64,000 nucleotides of DNA from Pollutimonas sp963712655 (lineage in GTDB: Bacteria; Pseudomonadota; Gammaproteobacteria; Burkholderiales; Burkholderiaceae_B): assembly GCA_963712655.1 (NCBI GenBank), contig CAVQIT010000008.1, forward strand, positions 1,488,001-1,552,000, given 5' to 3'. Below the pieces are notes generated by a model. That model made no database searches, was not told where the DNA came from, and saw only the letters and a program-made list of their open reading frames with translations. Made by a program: the position numbers and the translations under genes. Below are positions 8,403 to 16,953 of this stretch, one piece after another; position 1 is the stretch's first letter, and every line of letters starts with the position of its first letter.

Positions 8403-9404
8403 CTATTGCGTCTGGATATTGCGGTCTTTGATGAGTTTGCTCCAGCGCGCGCGCTCTTTGTTTTCGAAAGCGCTCAATTCGGTGCCAGACAGTGTGCCGG
8501 CCTGCGCGCCCAGGGTTACGAACTTGGCTTGCAGTTCGGAAGAGGCAAGCGCGCTTTTGCTCGCTTCGATGAGTTTGTCCACGGCTTGTTTGGGCGTGCC
8601 TTTGGGCGCATAAAGCGCGAACCATGCCGTCACGTCGACTCCCGCCAGGCCGGATTCCGCGACAGTGGGGATATTCGGCACAGAGGGCGAGCGTTGGGCC
8701 GAGGTGACGGCGATCCCGCGTATCTTGGAACCGTCCTTGACTTGCGCCAACGTGCTGGGAAGATTGTCCAGCAGTATGTCGACCTGGCCGCCGATGAGCG
8801 CGGGCAATGATCCCGAGAGGCCCTTGAAAGGAACATGCAGCATATCGACCCCGGCCACTTGCTCAAGATAGGCGCCGGTCAAGTGCACCGACGACCCGAT
8901 TCCCGGCGAAGCATAGGTCAGCTTCTTGTCCTTGGCGGCCTTGGCCGCGGCGATCAGATCTTCCATGTTCTTGATTTTCGATTGGGCGTTCACGGCAATG
9001 ATATTGGGCGTGGTCAGCACCAGGGCGATGGGGACGAAATCCTTTTCAGGATCGAAGGGCATGTCCTTGTACAGAAACTGATTGATGGTTTGCGTGCCTA
9101 TCGTTCCCATGCCTATGGTGTAGCCGTCGGGCTTGGCGCGGGCCAGGGCGCCCATGCCAATGTTGCCGCCCGCGCCGGCGCGGTTTTCAACGACAATGGT
9201 TTGCCCAAGCTTGGCCTCGATGGCTTGCGCGACGGTGCGCGCCGCGATATCGGTGGTGCCGGCCGGCGGATAGGGCACGATCAGCGTGATCGGCCGTTCC
9301 GGATAGGCGGCGTGCGCGGTCATGGCGGTTGCCAGCGTGGCGGCAGCGGCATAGGCTAACCGTTTGACGCTGCGGGGAATACGGGGGATTTGTTTGATTT
9401 TCAT
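8403..9404 (-). CDS. Bug/TctC family periplasmic receptor
   Basis: This 333-residue solute-binding protein is of the tripartite tricarboxylate transporter type. The signal peptide (about residues 1-32, ending TAHA) is followed by YPERPITLIVPYPPAGTTD, then VENRAGAGGNIG and KPDGYT, the three standard Bug motifs. An AAGGAGA ribosome site precedes the ATG. No TctA/TctB membrane genes occur in the window, which is common in Alcaligenaceae, where these receptors are greatly expanded. It sits between a ThDP enzyme and a gamma-glutamyltransferase-like gene in the same direction, so its ligand is probably their substrate or a relative. Confidence 0.93.
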   Translation of the reverse strand: MKIKQIPRIPRSVKRLAYAAAATLATAMTAHAAYPERPITLIVPYPPAGTTDIAARTVAQAIEAKLGQTIVVENRAGAGGNIGMGALARAKPDGYTIGMGTIGTQTINQFLYKDMPFDPEKDFVPIALVLTTPNIIAVNAQSKIKNMEDLIAAAKAAKDKKLTYASPGIGSSVHLTGAYLEQVAGVDMLHVPFKGLSGSLPALIGGQVDILLDNLPSTLAQVKDGSKIRGIAVTSAQRSPSVPNIPTVAESGLAGVDVTAWFALYAPKGTPKQAVDKLIEASKSALASSELQAKFVTLGAQAGTLSGTELSAFENKERARWSKLIKDRNIQTQ

Positions 9405-9439
9405 TGTTGTCTCCTTGTGTATTGCACGAAATTGCCGGA

Positions 9440-11035
9440 TCAGTATCCGACGGCCTGTCCGTCCCGGCGGGGATCCGATGCGGCGATATAAGCACCGTTT
9501 TCCTGCCGCAATATGACTTGGGCCGCGCCGAATTCCAGGCTGTCCGGCCCTTGAAGTTCGATACGGTGGCCGCCGGCCTGCAATGCCGCCGTTACCGCGG
9601 CGGGCATGTGGGCTTCCAGCATGACGCGCGGCCCGGCTTCGACGCGGAATCGGGGTGCGTCGATCGCCGCTTGCGGATTGCTTTGCAGATCGATCAATTG
9701 CTGCGCCATCTGGACGTGGCCCTGGGCCTGCATGTTGCCGCCCATGACGCCGAAGCTGGCGAACGCTTGCCCTTTGCGGGTGATGAAGGCGGGAATGATG
9801 GTATGCATGGGGCGTTTGCCCGGCGCGACCTGATTGCGATGGCCGGGAATCAGCGAGAAGCCGCGGCCCCGGTTGTGCAGGGCTATGCCGGTGCCGGGCA
9901 CCACCACGCCCGAGCCGAAGCCCTGGTAGTTGGACTGGATGAAAGACACCATCATGCCGCTGCTGTCGGCCGCGGTCAGATAAACCGTTCCTCGTTGTTC
10001 CGGCAAGCCGGCGGCCGGCGTGGAGGCTTTCGCGGGATTGATCAGGCGCGCGCGCCGGCCGAGATAGCCGGGGTCCAGCAATTGCGCCGCCAGATCCCCC
10101 ATGACGACAGAGTCGGATACATGTTCATGCAGGTCGGCAAAGGCCAGCTTGACGGCTTCGATGGGAAGGTGGAACAGGCTTTGCGGGTCGCCGGTGCGCG
10201 GGGGATCGAAGGTATCGAGCATGCCCAGCGCCATCAGGGCCGCGATGCCCTGCCCGTTGGGTGGCAGCTCGTGCAGCACATAGTCGCCGCGGTACGCCAT
10301 CGATATCGGGGCAACCCATTCGCACGTGTGCTGGGCCAGATCCGAGGCAACGATAGCGCCGCCGGTCTGGGCTGCGAATGCGGCAATCCGGTCGGCGAGC
10401 TCGCCTTGGTAAAAATCCTGGCCCAGCGTATTGGCGATGCGTTCCAGTGTTTTCGCTTGCGCGGGGAAACGCCAGATGTCACCCGCTTTGGGCGGGGCTC
10501 CGCCAGGCATGAAGGCTTCGGCATAACCTGGCTGGCCGGCAAGGCGCGGGGCCTGCATCGCCCATTGCCGGGCAATGGTGGGCGACAGGGGAAAGCCATT
10601 GGCGGCATAGGCGATGGCGGGCTCGAACAGCGTGGCGAACGGCAGCTTTCCGAATCGCTTGGATAGCTCGGCCCAACCGGCGACCTGGCCGGGAATGGTG
10701 ACCGTATCCCAGCCCAGTTCCGGCATGGCGTCGCGTCCGGCAAATCGTTCGGGCCGCCACGCGGCCGGCGCGCGGCCCGAGGCATTCAAGCCATGCAATT
10801 GGCCCTTGTCCCACACCAGCGCAAACGCGTCGCCGCCCAGGCCGTTCATGACAGGCTCCACGACGGTCAGCGTAATGGCCGCCGCCAAGGCCGCGTCCAC
10901 CGCATTGCCGCCTGCGAGCAGCATCCGCAAGCCCGCCTGCGCTGCCAGCGGTTGAGTGGTGCTTACGGCATTGGCGGCCAGAACAGGCATGCGCCGGCTC
11001 TGGTGGGGAAACTGCCAAAACAAGTCGGCTGACAC
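9440..11035 (-). CDS. Gamma-glutamyltransferase family hydrolase
   Basis: This 531-residue Ntn-hydrolase matures by self-cleavage before a threonine, here in RGTVYLTAADSSG (about residue 345). The large-subunit signature AGGNAVDAALAAAITLTVVEP and MNGLGGDAFALVW are near the N terminus. A GTG start is used and no signal peptide is visible, so it is probably cytoplasmic, unlike the periplasmic glutathione enzyme of E. coli. It is flanked by two Bug receptors and followed by a ThDP enzyme, consistent with a catabolic amidase acting on a gamma-glutamyl or similar amide. The substrate is unknown. Confidence 0.88.
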   Translation of the reverse strand: MSADLFWQFPHQSRRMPVLAANAVSTTQPLAAQAGLRMLLAGGNAVDAALAAAITLTVVEPVMNGLGGDAFALVWDKGQLHGLNASGRAPAAWRPERFAGRDAMPELGWDTVTIPGQVAGWAELSKRFGKLPFATLFEPAIAYAANGFPLSPTIARQWAMQAPRLAGQPGYAEAFMPGGAPPKAGDIWRFPAQAKTLERIANTLGQDFYQGELADRIAAFAAQTGGAIVASDLAQHTCEWVAPISMAYRGDYVLHELPPNGQGIAALMALGMLDTFDPPRTGDPQSLFHLPIEAVKLAFADLHEHVSDSVVMGDLAAQLLDPGYLGRRARLINPAKASTPAAGLPEQRGTVYLTAADSSGMMVSFIQSNYQGFGSGVVVPGTGIALHNRGRGFSLIPGHRNQVAPGKRPMHTIIPAFITRKGQAFASFGVMGGNMQAQGHVQMAQQLIDLQSNPQAAIDAPRFRVEAGPRVMLEAHMPAAVTAALQAGGHRIELQGPDSLEFGAAQVILRQENGAYIAASDPRRDGQAVGY

Positions 11036-11142
11036 AGGCGATACTCCGTAATAGTTGTGATAGCGCGGGAAAAGACCTGAATGAAGCGCGCGGCTTGCGT
11101 ATGCCGCGGGCCGCCGCGCTTATTCAGATCGTCCCGGCTGGT

Positions 11143-12111
11143 TTATTGGATCGTGATGTTGGCCCGCTTGACCAGATCGCCGATAATCGGGCTTTCCGTG
11201 CGGATTTGATTGGCGACGGTTTCGGCGGACCCATCGCCTGGTTCGACGCCCATGTCCAGCAAGCGCTTGCGCACTGCCTCGTCCTGCAGGGCGGCTTGCA
11301 GCGCTTTGCGCAATGTGGCCGTGACGGCCGGCGGCGTGCCATGCGGCGCGGCCAGGGTGAACCAGGCCGTCATCTCGAAACCGGGATAGCCCAGTTCGCC
11401 CATGGTGGGCAGCTTGGGCAGGGAAGACAAGCGATTTTTGCTGGTAATGGACAGGACATCGACCTTGCCGCTGTCGGCTTGCGGCATGCCGGTGGTGACC
11501 ATATCGAAGAACAGGTCGATATCGCCGCCTATCAATTGAGGCAGGGCCATGGTGGACCCTTTGAAAGGAACATGCAGCAGTTTGATGCCAGCAACCTGCT
11601 GGAAGTATTCAGCGGTAAGGTGCGAGGCCGTGCCGGAACCGAAGGAGGCGATGCTCAGCGTGGCGGGATTTTTCTTTGCATAGTCGACCACGTCGTCTAT
11701 TTTCTTGAAGTTATGTTTCTTGCTGCTGAGCAATACCATGGGGCTGATGCCTACCATGCCGATAGAGGCGAATGAGTCTGGATCGTAGGACAAGGTTTTA
11801 TACAGGAAGCGGTTGGTCACCAGCGTGGAGTTGGTGGCCAAAAGCAGGGTGTAGCCGTCGGGCTTTTCACGCGAGACATACGATGCGCCTATGGACGTGG
11901 CCGCGCCGGCACGGTTTTCGACGATCACGCTTTGCCCTAGCGTTTTCGCCATGTGTTCAGTCAATACCCGGGTCAACGCGTCGGTTGCGCCGCCGGCCGG
12001 AAAGGGCGTAACGACGGTGATGGCCCTTTCGGGAAAAGCGGCGGCGGCCGATGTGTGGACCAGCATGCCCAATAAGGCCGCTGCAAAAATCCGAGTGCCG
12101 GTTTTTAGCAT
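11143..12111 (-). CDS. Bug/TctC family periplasmic receptor
   Basis: This 322-residue receptor has a signal peptide (residues 1-25, ending SAAAA), FPERAITVVTPFPAGGATD, VENRAGAATSIG and KPDGYTLLL. It is the first gene of a leftward group of four that includes the GGT-like and ThDP enzymes. It faces an IclR gene across a 127-base gap with a perfect palindrome, so it is the likely regulated promoter-proximal gene. Divergence from the receptor at 8403 suggests two different ligands. Confidence 0.93.
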   Translation of the reverse strand: MLKTGTRIFAAALLGMLVHTSAAAAFPERAITVVTPFPAGGATDALTRVLTEHMAKTLGQSVIVENRAGAATSIGASYVSREKPDGYTLLLATNSTLVTNRFLYKTLSYDPDSFASIGMVGISPMVLLSSKKHNFKKIDDVVDYAKKNPATLSIASFGSGTASHLTAEYFQQVAGIKLLHVPFKGSTMALPQLIGGDIDLFFDMVTTGMPQADSGKVDVLSITSKNRLSSLPKLPTMGELGYPGFEMTAWFTLAAPHGTPPAVTATLRKALQAALQDEAVRKRLLDMGVEPGDGSAETVANQIRTESPIIGDLVKRANITIQ

Positions 12112-12204
12112 GTATGTCTCCTTTTATTATCTTGGCGGGGAAAGTAGCCACGCACATTGTTTCGTTTATTTATTTTGAATCCCGTACAATGGAATTCAAT
12201 CTTG

Positions 12205-12220
12205 ATATTAGAACTAATAT
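12205..12220. promoter_or_regulatory. Palindromic IclR-type operator candidate
   Basis: ATATTAG-AA-CTAATAT is a perfect 7-bp inverted repeat in the gap between the Bug gene and the IclR gene, 19 bases before the IclR start. Its position between divergent genes suits repression or activation of both by the IclR protein. Confidence 0.5.
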
Positions 12221-12238
12221 AAAAGTAGCGGACCTGAA

Positions 12239-13084
12239 ATGCAAACCTTTTCTAACAAACTGCAAGCCGCGCATGGCCAGACCAAGGCCGCTGGTCAAGC
12301 GCCCGGCCGTCCCGCGCGGCGCAAGCGTCAATTGATTCAAGGGGCGGAGCAGTCGGCGGATTTTGTCGAGGCCCTGGCGCGTGGATTGCGTGTAATGCGC
12401 TGTTTCGGCCCGGGGGTCAAGTCCCTGGGCAATCTCGATCTGGCCCAATTGACAGGCTTGCCCAAATCCACGGTCAGCCGCATTGTCTATACGCTGACGA
12501 GCCTGGGGTACCTGCGTTACCACGCCGATACAGGCCGATACTCGCCGGGCTATGGCGTATTGGCCCTGGGCTTCGGCTTGCTGGCCAATCTGGAAGTGCG
12601 CCAGCTCGCCCGGCCCCTGATGGAAGACTTGGCGCACGCCACCGGCGGCGCTGTGGCCCTGGGGGCTTTCGATGGACAGGCGATGACCTATATCGACGCC
12701 ATTCACGGCTCATCGGCGCTGTACTTGCGTCTGCCCGTAGGCCATAGGCTGGGGCCGGACAGCGCCATGGGGCGGGCCTATCTTGCCGCCATGCCCGAAG
12801 CCGAACGCGCGGCGCTGCTGGAGCGGCTCGGCGCGCAGGACATCCTGCCGCCGGAAATGATGGCCCGCGCACGCGCCGATCTGGACCAGACCGGCTGCTG
12901 TTTTGCCATTGGAGACTGGCAGTCCGGCATCAACGCCGTTGCCGCGCCCTTTGCCACTATCACCGGGGAAGGATATTTTGTGATGAGCTGCGGCGGGCCG
13001 GCCAATGTGCTGCCTGAAGAGCATTTGCGCGGGGAGGTTGCGGGCATGCTGCGCAAGATAGTCGGGCAATTGTCGCCCGGCTAG
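12239..13084 (+). CDS. IclR family transcriptional regulator
   Basis: This 281-residue regulator has a winged HTH at about residues 42-100 (LDLAQLTGLPKSTVSRIVYTL) and an IclR effector domain from about 115 to the end, with ending motif SGINAVAAPF. The first 40 residues are a basic extension rich in Ala, Lys and Gln, an unusual tail for the family. It is divergent from the Bug/GGT/ThDP group and co-directional with the 2-hydroxyacid dehydrogenase, and probably controls one or both. Confidence 0.92.
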   Translation: MQTFSNKLQAAHGQTKAAGQAPGRPARRKRQLIQGAEQSADFVEALARGLRVMRCFGPGVKSLGNLDLAQLTGLPKSTVSRIVYTLTSLGYLRYHADTGRYSPGYGVLALGFGLLANLEVRQLARPLMEDLAHATGGAVALGAFDGQAMTYIDAIHGSSALYLRLPVGHRLGPDSAMGRAYLAAMPEAERAALLERLGAQDILPPEMMARARADLDQTGCCFAIGDWQSGINAVAAPFATITGEGYFVMSCGGPANVLPEEHLRGEVAGMLRKIVGQLSPG

Positions 13085-13236
13085 CGGGAAGCGGGCACTG
13101 ATCTCTCTCGAAGAAAATATGATGGCCGCTATCGCTAACGATACCTTGGATATATCATGGATCGGTGAAGCCTTGCTTCGTTTGAACTGCGAAATCGCCC
13201 GTTGAACCCAATCAATCCTTGTCCTGAGTAGGTCTT

Positions 13237-14271
13237 ATGAAAAATATTCCGAAAAAAATAGTCCGGCTGAATTTCTGGAGCGACCCCAGCTTCGATGAAA
13301 TCCTGGGCGACAGCCCGGACGTCATTCTGCGCGTGCTGGACCAGCGGGACGCTTCCGCCAGCATCTGGAAGCACTTGGAGGTAGCTGATATTTACCATAT
13401 TTCCGCGGCAAAGGACGAGGTGCCGCTCGAGTGGCTGGTAACGCAAGCGTTGATACAGCGCTGTCCCGAGCTGATCTGCGTTTCCACTTCCGGCGCCGGC
13501 TATGACACCGTGGATGTGCGGGCCTGTACCGATGCCGGCATCCTGGTGGTGAACCAGGCCGGCGGCAATGCCAATTCGGTCGCTGAACACGCCATCGGCC
13601 TGATGCTTGCCGTGTCGCGCCGCATTGTAGAGTCGCATAACAAACTCAAGACGGAAACGGGATTCCCGCGCGAAGAGTTGATGGGCCGGGAACTGAACGG
13701 CAAGGTGCTCGGCCTGGTGGGATTGGGCCACACCGGCACCCGCACGGCCCGCCTCGCGGCGGCCTTCGGCATGGATGTATTAGCCTTCGATCCCTATCTG
13801 GACAAGGATGAAATTTCAGCCCGCGGCGCTCAGGCCGTATCGCTGGACCGCTTGTTGGCGGCCAGCGATATTGTGTCGCTTCATTGCCCGCGCAACAGCG
13901 AAACCACGGGCATGCTCGACGCGCAGGCTTATCGGAAGATGAAGCGCGGCGCCCTTTTCATATCGACCGCGCGCGGCGGGATCCATGACGAGGCCGCTTT
14001 GTACGATGCCCTGGCGTCGGGCCACCTGGCAGGCGCGGGGTTGGACGTATGGCAGGTCGAACCTCCCCCCGCCGACCATCCCTTGCTATCGTTAAGCAAT
14101 GTGGTGTCCACCTACCATACCGCGGGTGTGACGCATGAGTGCAGAAAGAACGTGGCCACCATGGCGGCCGAGCAGATACTGGAGGTTTGCGCAGGCAGGA
14201 CGCCTGCCCGCATCGTCAATAAAGAAGTGTTGCCGAAGTTCATGGCGCGGCTCGGCGCCATGTCGGATTGA
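13237..14271 (+). CDS. D-isomer-specific 2-hydroxyacid dehydrogenase
   Basis: This 344-residue NAD(P)-dependent oxidoreductase interconverts a 2-oxo acid and a D-2-hydroxy acid. The Rossmann motif GLVGLGHTGTRTA lies near residue 156. The catalytic triad is visible as Arg in STARGGIHDEA, Glu in WQVEPPP and His in STYHTAGVTHE. The relatively long N-terminal region is typical of the phosphoglycerate dehydrogenase-like branch, but there is no ACT domain, so it is not the regulated SerA. It precedes an FMN 2-hydroxyacid dehydrogenase, so the pair could handle both stereoisomers of one acid. Confidence 0.9.
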   Translation: MKNIPKKIVRLNFWSDPSFDEILGDSPDVILRVLDQRDASASIWKHLEVADIYHISAAKDEVPLEWLVTQALIQRCPELICVSTSGAGYDTVDVRACTDAGILVVNQAGGNANSVAEHAIGLMLAVSRRIVESHNKLKTETGFPREELMGRELNGKVLGLVGLGHTGTRTARLAAAFGMDVLAFDPYLDKDEISARGAQAVSLDRLLAASDIVSLHCPRNSETTGMLDAQAYRKMKRGALFISTARGGIHDEAALYDALASGHLAGAGLDVWQVEPPPADHPLLSLSNVVSTYHTAGVTHECRKNVATMAAEQILEVCAGRTPARIVNKEVLPKFMARLGAMSD

Positions 14272-14431
14272 CGTATCTTGCCGCGCCTTTGCGCTATCTG
14301 GGCCCTGCCGGCGATAAGGCGGAATTCGAGTCAGGTGAAAAAATGCTCAGGGAATTCCGGAAAGAGACCGCCTGGGCCGAATAAGCGGCAATATCCATAT
14401 TGCAGGCAATGTTTTTTAATTTTGCGAAGAC

Positions 14432-15643
14432 ATGATGATGTATTCCAGGAAACGGCTCGAGCGTCTGTTGTGTCTTGACGATTTTGAAATGGAGGCGCAA
14501 AGATTCCTGCCCAAGGCGATTTTTGGATATGTCTCGGGCGCGACCGAAACCAATGCCTCGTTTCGAGACAATCGGGATGCCTTCGCCGAACTGGGTTTTG
14601 TGCCGCGCGTCCTGCGCGATGTCTCGAAAGTCAGCACCGAAGTCACGCTATGGGACGACACCTATGCGTCGCCTTTCGGCATCGCGCCCATGGGCATAAG
14701 CGCGATATCGGCATACCGGGGCGACAGTGTGCTGGCCCAAGCCGCGCTCAGCAGGAATGTGCCGATGATCATGAGCGGCTCTTCCTTGACGCGTATGGAA
14801 GATATCGCCAGCATCGGCAGCAACGTGTGGTTCCAGGCGTATTTGCCGGGCCGTGAAGACCAGATTGCCGGCTTGATCGAACGGGTGCGCGCCGCGGGTT
14901 ACGAAAAGCTGGTCTTGACCGTTGACACGCCGGTGGCGGCCAATCGCGAAAACAATGTCCGCGCGGGTTTTTCCACGCCCTTGCGGCCCACGTTCAAGCT
15001 GATGCTGGACGGTGCCCTGCATCCGGGCTGGACGATAGGCACCTTTTTGCGGACGCTTTACCACCATGGTGTTCCCCATTTCGAAAACAATTATGCGACC
15101 CGCGGCGCGCCCATCATTTCACGCAATGTATTGCGCGACTTCTCCGATCGCGGCCATTTGAGCTGGGAGCATTTGAAACTGGTCAGGAAGCTTTGGGCGG
15201 GTAAATTGATCGTAAAGGGAATTATGGCAAGCGACGATGCAACGCTTGCGGTCGATCATGGGGTCGATGGAATCATTGTGTCGAACCATGGCGGCCGGCA
15301 GCTTGACGGCACGTTGGCGCCATTGCGCGTGCTGCCGGAAATCGTCGACGCCTGTCCCGCCATTCCCGTCATGATGGACAGCGGGATCCGGCGAGGAACA
15401 GACGTGTTGAAGGCGCTCGCCCTGGGCGCCAGGTTTGTGTTCGTGGGCCGTCCGTTTGGATACGCCGCGGCGATAGGGGGAGAAAAGGGCGTCCATCACG
15501 CGCTCGATCTGCTTGGCGCCGAAGTCAGGCGCAATACGGCCATGCTGGGCATGGCCGACGTCAACGCCGTGGGCAAAAGAAGCATCCGCGCGTTGTCGGC
15601 CAACAGTGTCTTCGCCAGGTATCTCGACGCCGATGGCGGATGA
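14432..15643 (+). CDS. FMN-dependent alpha-hydroxyacid dehydrogenase (LldD-like)
   Basis: This 403-residue TIM-barrel flavoenzyme oxidises L-2-hydroxy acids to 2-oxo acids. Lys in VKGIMASDDA, the catalytic His and substrate Arg in VSNHGGRQLDG, and the phosphate-binding MDSGIRRGTDVLKALALGA are all present. Relatives use lactate, mandelate or glycolate; the loop that decides this is not diagnostic by eye. The ATG at 14432 is the first of three consecutive in-frame ATGs. It follows the NAD-linked hydroxyacid dehydrogenase and precedes a second IclR gene. Confidence 0.9.
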   Translation: MMMYSRKRLERLLCLDDFEMEAQRFLPKAIFGYVSGATETNASFRDNRDAFAELGFVPRVLRDVSKVSTEVTLWDDTYASPFGIAPMGISAISAYRGDSVLAQAALSRNVPMIMSGSSLTRMEDIASIGSNVWFQAYLPGREDQIAGLIERVRAAGYEKLVLTVDTPVAANRENNVRAGFSTPLRPTFKLMLDGALHPGWTIGTFLRTLYHHGVPHFENNYATRGAPIISRNVLRDFSDRGHLSWEHLKLVRKLWAGKLIVKGIMASDDATLAVDHGVDGIIVSNHGGRQLDGTLAPLRVLPEIVDACPAIPVMMDSGIRRGTDVLKALALGARFVFVGRPFGYAAAIGGEKGVHHALDLLGAEVRRNTAMLGMADVNAVGKRSIRALSANSVFARYLDADGG

Positions 15644-15702
15644 ATCCGCGTGCCGGGTAAGAGCGGCTAGAATACGTTTTCTTGTCGCCGGAAGCACTTA
15701 TC

Positions 15703-16500
15703 TTGACCAAAGCCACCTCGTCTGCACCCGACAATGCCAAAGAAGACCGGCATTTCGTCACCTCTCTGGCGCGGGGGCTGGAAGTGCTTGCCTGCTTTCG
15801 TTCGGGAAGCCGGGTCATGGGGAACCAGGAACTGGCCTCGCGCTGCGGTTTGCCGAAATCGACGATTTCGCGCCTGACCTCGACGCTGGTAAAGCTGGGC
15901 TATCTTACGCATGACCGGGACAGCGGCAAATATGCGCTGGGCATGGCGACTCTGTCGCTCGGGGTGGGTATGCTGGCCAAGCTGGATATCCGCGAGGTGG
16001 CGCGCCCGTTCATGCAGGAGTTCGCGGATTCCACCCAGACCATGGTGTCGCTGGGGGTGCGCGACAGGTTGTCCATGCTCTACATCGAGAACTGCCGCAG
16101 CCGGTCGGCCTTGACGCTCAGCCTTGATGTCGGCGCGCGCATACCCATAGTCAAGTCATCTATGGGCAGGGCCTATCTGGCGCTGGCCGGCGAGCCGGAA
16201 CGCGAAGAAATCATCGAGCGCTTGCGCGAACTGGATGCCTGGACCGAAAAGGAAATCCTGGATGGCATCAGGCAGGCAATCGCCGATTACCAGAGCCTGG
16301 GATGCACCTGTTCTTTCGGCGATTGGCAAAAGGATGTCAATGCCATTGCCGTGGGCTTCCGCTTAAGCCCGGTCCAGCCCATCATGGTTCTTACTTGCGG
16401 CGCGCCGTCGTTCGCCGTATCCAGCGAATTCTTGTTGAACGAAGCGCGGCCCCTTCTGCAAGATATGGTGCGCAAGATTACATCGTCGATGGGCCGGTGA
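15703..16500 (+). CDS. IclR family transcriptional regulator
   Basis: The HTH is at about residues 20-75 (NQELASRCGLPKSTISRLTSTL) and the effector domain runs to residue 265. I place the start at TTG 15703 because GGAAG lies 8 bases before it; an in-frame TTG at 15682 has no such site. It is clearly related to the regulator at 12239, including the RLTSTL recognition helix, so the two may bind similar sites. Its stop is followed within three bases by a solo copy of the dispersed CTAGGGCC repeat, shared with the convergent thioesterase. Confidence 0.88.
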   Translation: MTKATSSAPDNAKEDRHFVTSLARGLEVLACFRSGSRVMGNQELASRCGLPKSTISRLTSTLVKLGYLTHDRDSGKYALGMATLSLGVGMLAKLDIREVARPFMQEFADSTQTMVSLGVRDRLSMLYIENCRSRSALTLSLDVGARIPIVKSSMGRAYLALAGEPEREEIIERLRELDAWTEKEILDGIRQAIADYQSLGCTCSFGDWQKDVNAIAVGFRLSPVQPIMVLTCGAPSFAVSSEFLLNEARPLLQDMVRKITSSMGR

Positions 16501-16502
16501 TG

Positions 16503-16521
16503 TAGCGTCAACAGGCCCTAG
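16503..16521. repeat. Solo end of dispersed CTAGGGCCTGTTGAC repeat (copy a)
   Basis: TAGCGTCAACAGGCCCTAG fills the gap between two convergent stops. Its CTAG contains the TAG stop of the minus-strand thioesterase. The fullest copy of this repeat is at 53145-53221. Confidence 0.7.
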
Positions 16522-16943
16522 CCCGGGTTTTTTGCCATCGTGGCGAAGATGGCGCTGGCCCGGAATATTTTCTCGTCGTCCACATACAGGAAGCAGTCGG
16601 CGAATGCCATGCGCCGGCCTTGTTTTTGCACGGTTGCGCGCGCAATGACCCAGTCGCCGATATTGGCGGGCTTGAAGAATTCGCTGCTCATGCTGACCGT
16701 GACCACGCCCATTTCATGGCTGTAAGCCGACGAGATTGCTTCGCCGATGGCATTGTCGGCTATCGTCAGCAGTAGCCCGCCGTGCGCGATTCCGCGAAGA
16801 TTGCCATGCTTTTCCGATATTCGAAGCGCAAGTTCGGGCGGCTGGCCCTGTTCATTTTTTTCGAAAAAAGGTCCGCACAAGTTGGAGAATTCGCTGGCGA
16901 GGATCTTTTCGCGGAAACCGTCTGGTATGGGCATTATGGTCAT
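16518..16943 (-). CDS. PaaI family hotdog thioesterase
   Basis: This 141-residue single-hotdog protein hydrolyses acyl-CoA or aryl-CoA thioesters. The family core HGGLLLTIADNAIGEAI (about residues 54-70) is followed by the hotdog strands VVTVSMSSEFFKPA and DWVIARATV. It is the last gene of a leftward operon with two acyl-CoA dehydrogenases, with 10 bases between genes, suggesting it rescues CoA from pathway intermediates. Its TAG stop is contributed by the repeat copy at 16503-16521, so the last residues may not be the ancestral ones. Confidence 0.88.
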   Translation of the reverse strand: MTIMPIPDGFREKILASEFSNLCGPFFEKNEQGQPPELALRISEKHGNLRGIAHGGLLLTIADNAIGEAISSAYSHEMGVVTVSMSSEFFKPANIGDWVIARATVQKQGRRMAFADCFLYVDDEKIFRASAIFATMAKNPG

Positions 16944-16953
16944 GCTGGTTATT

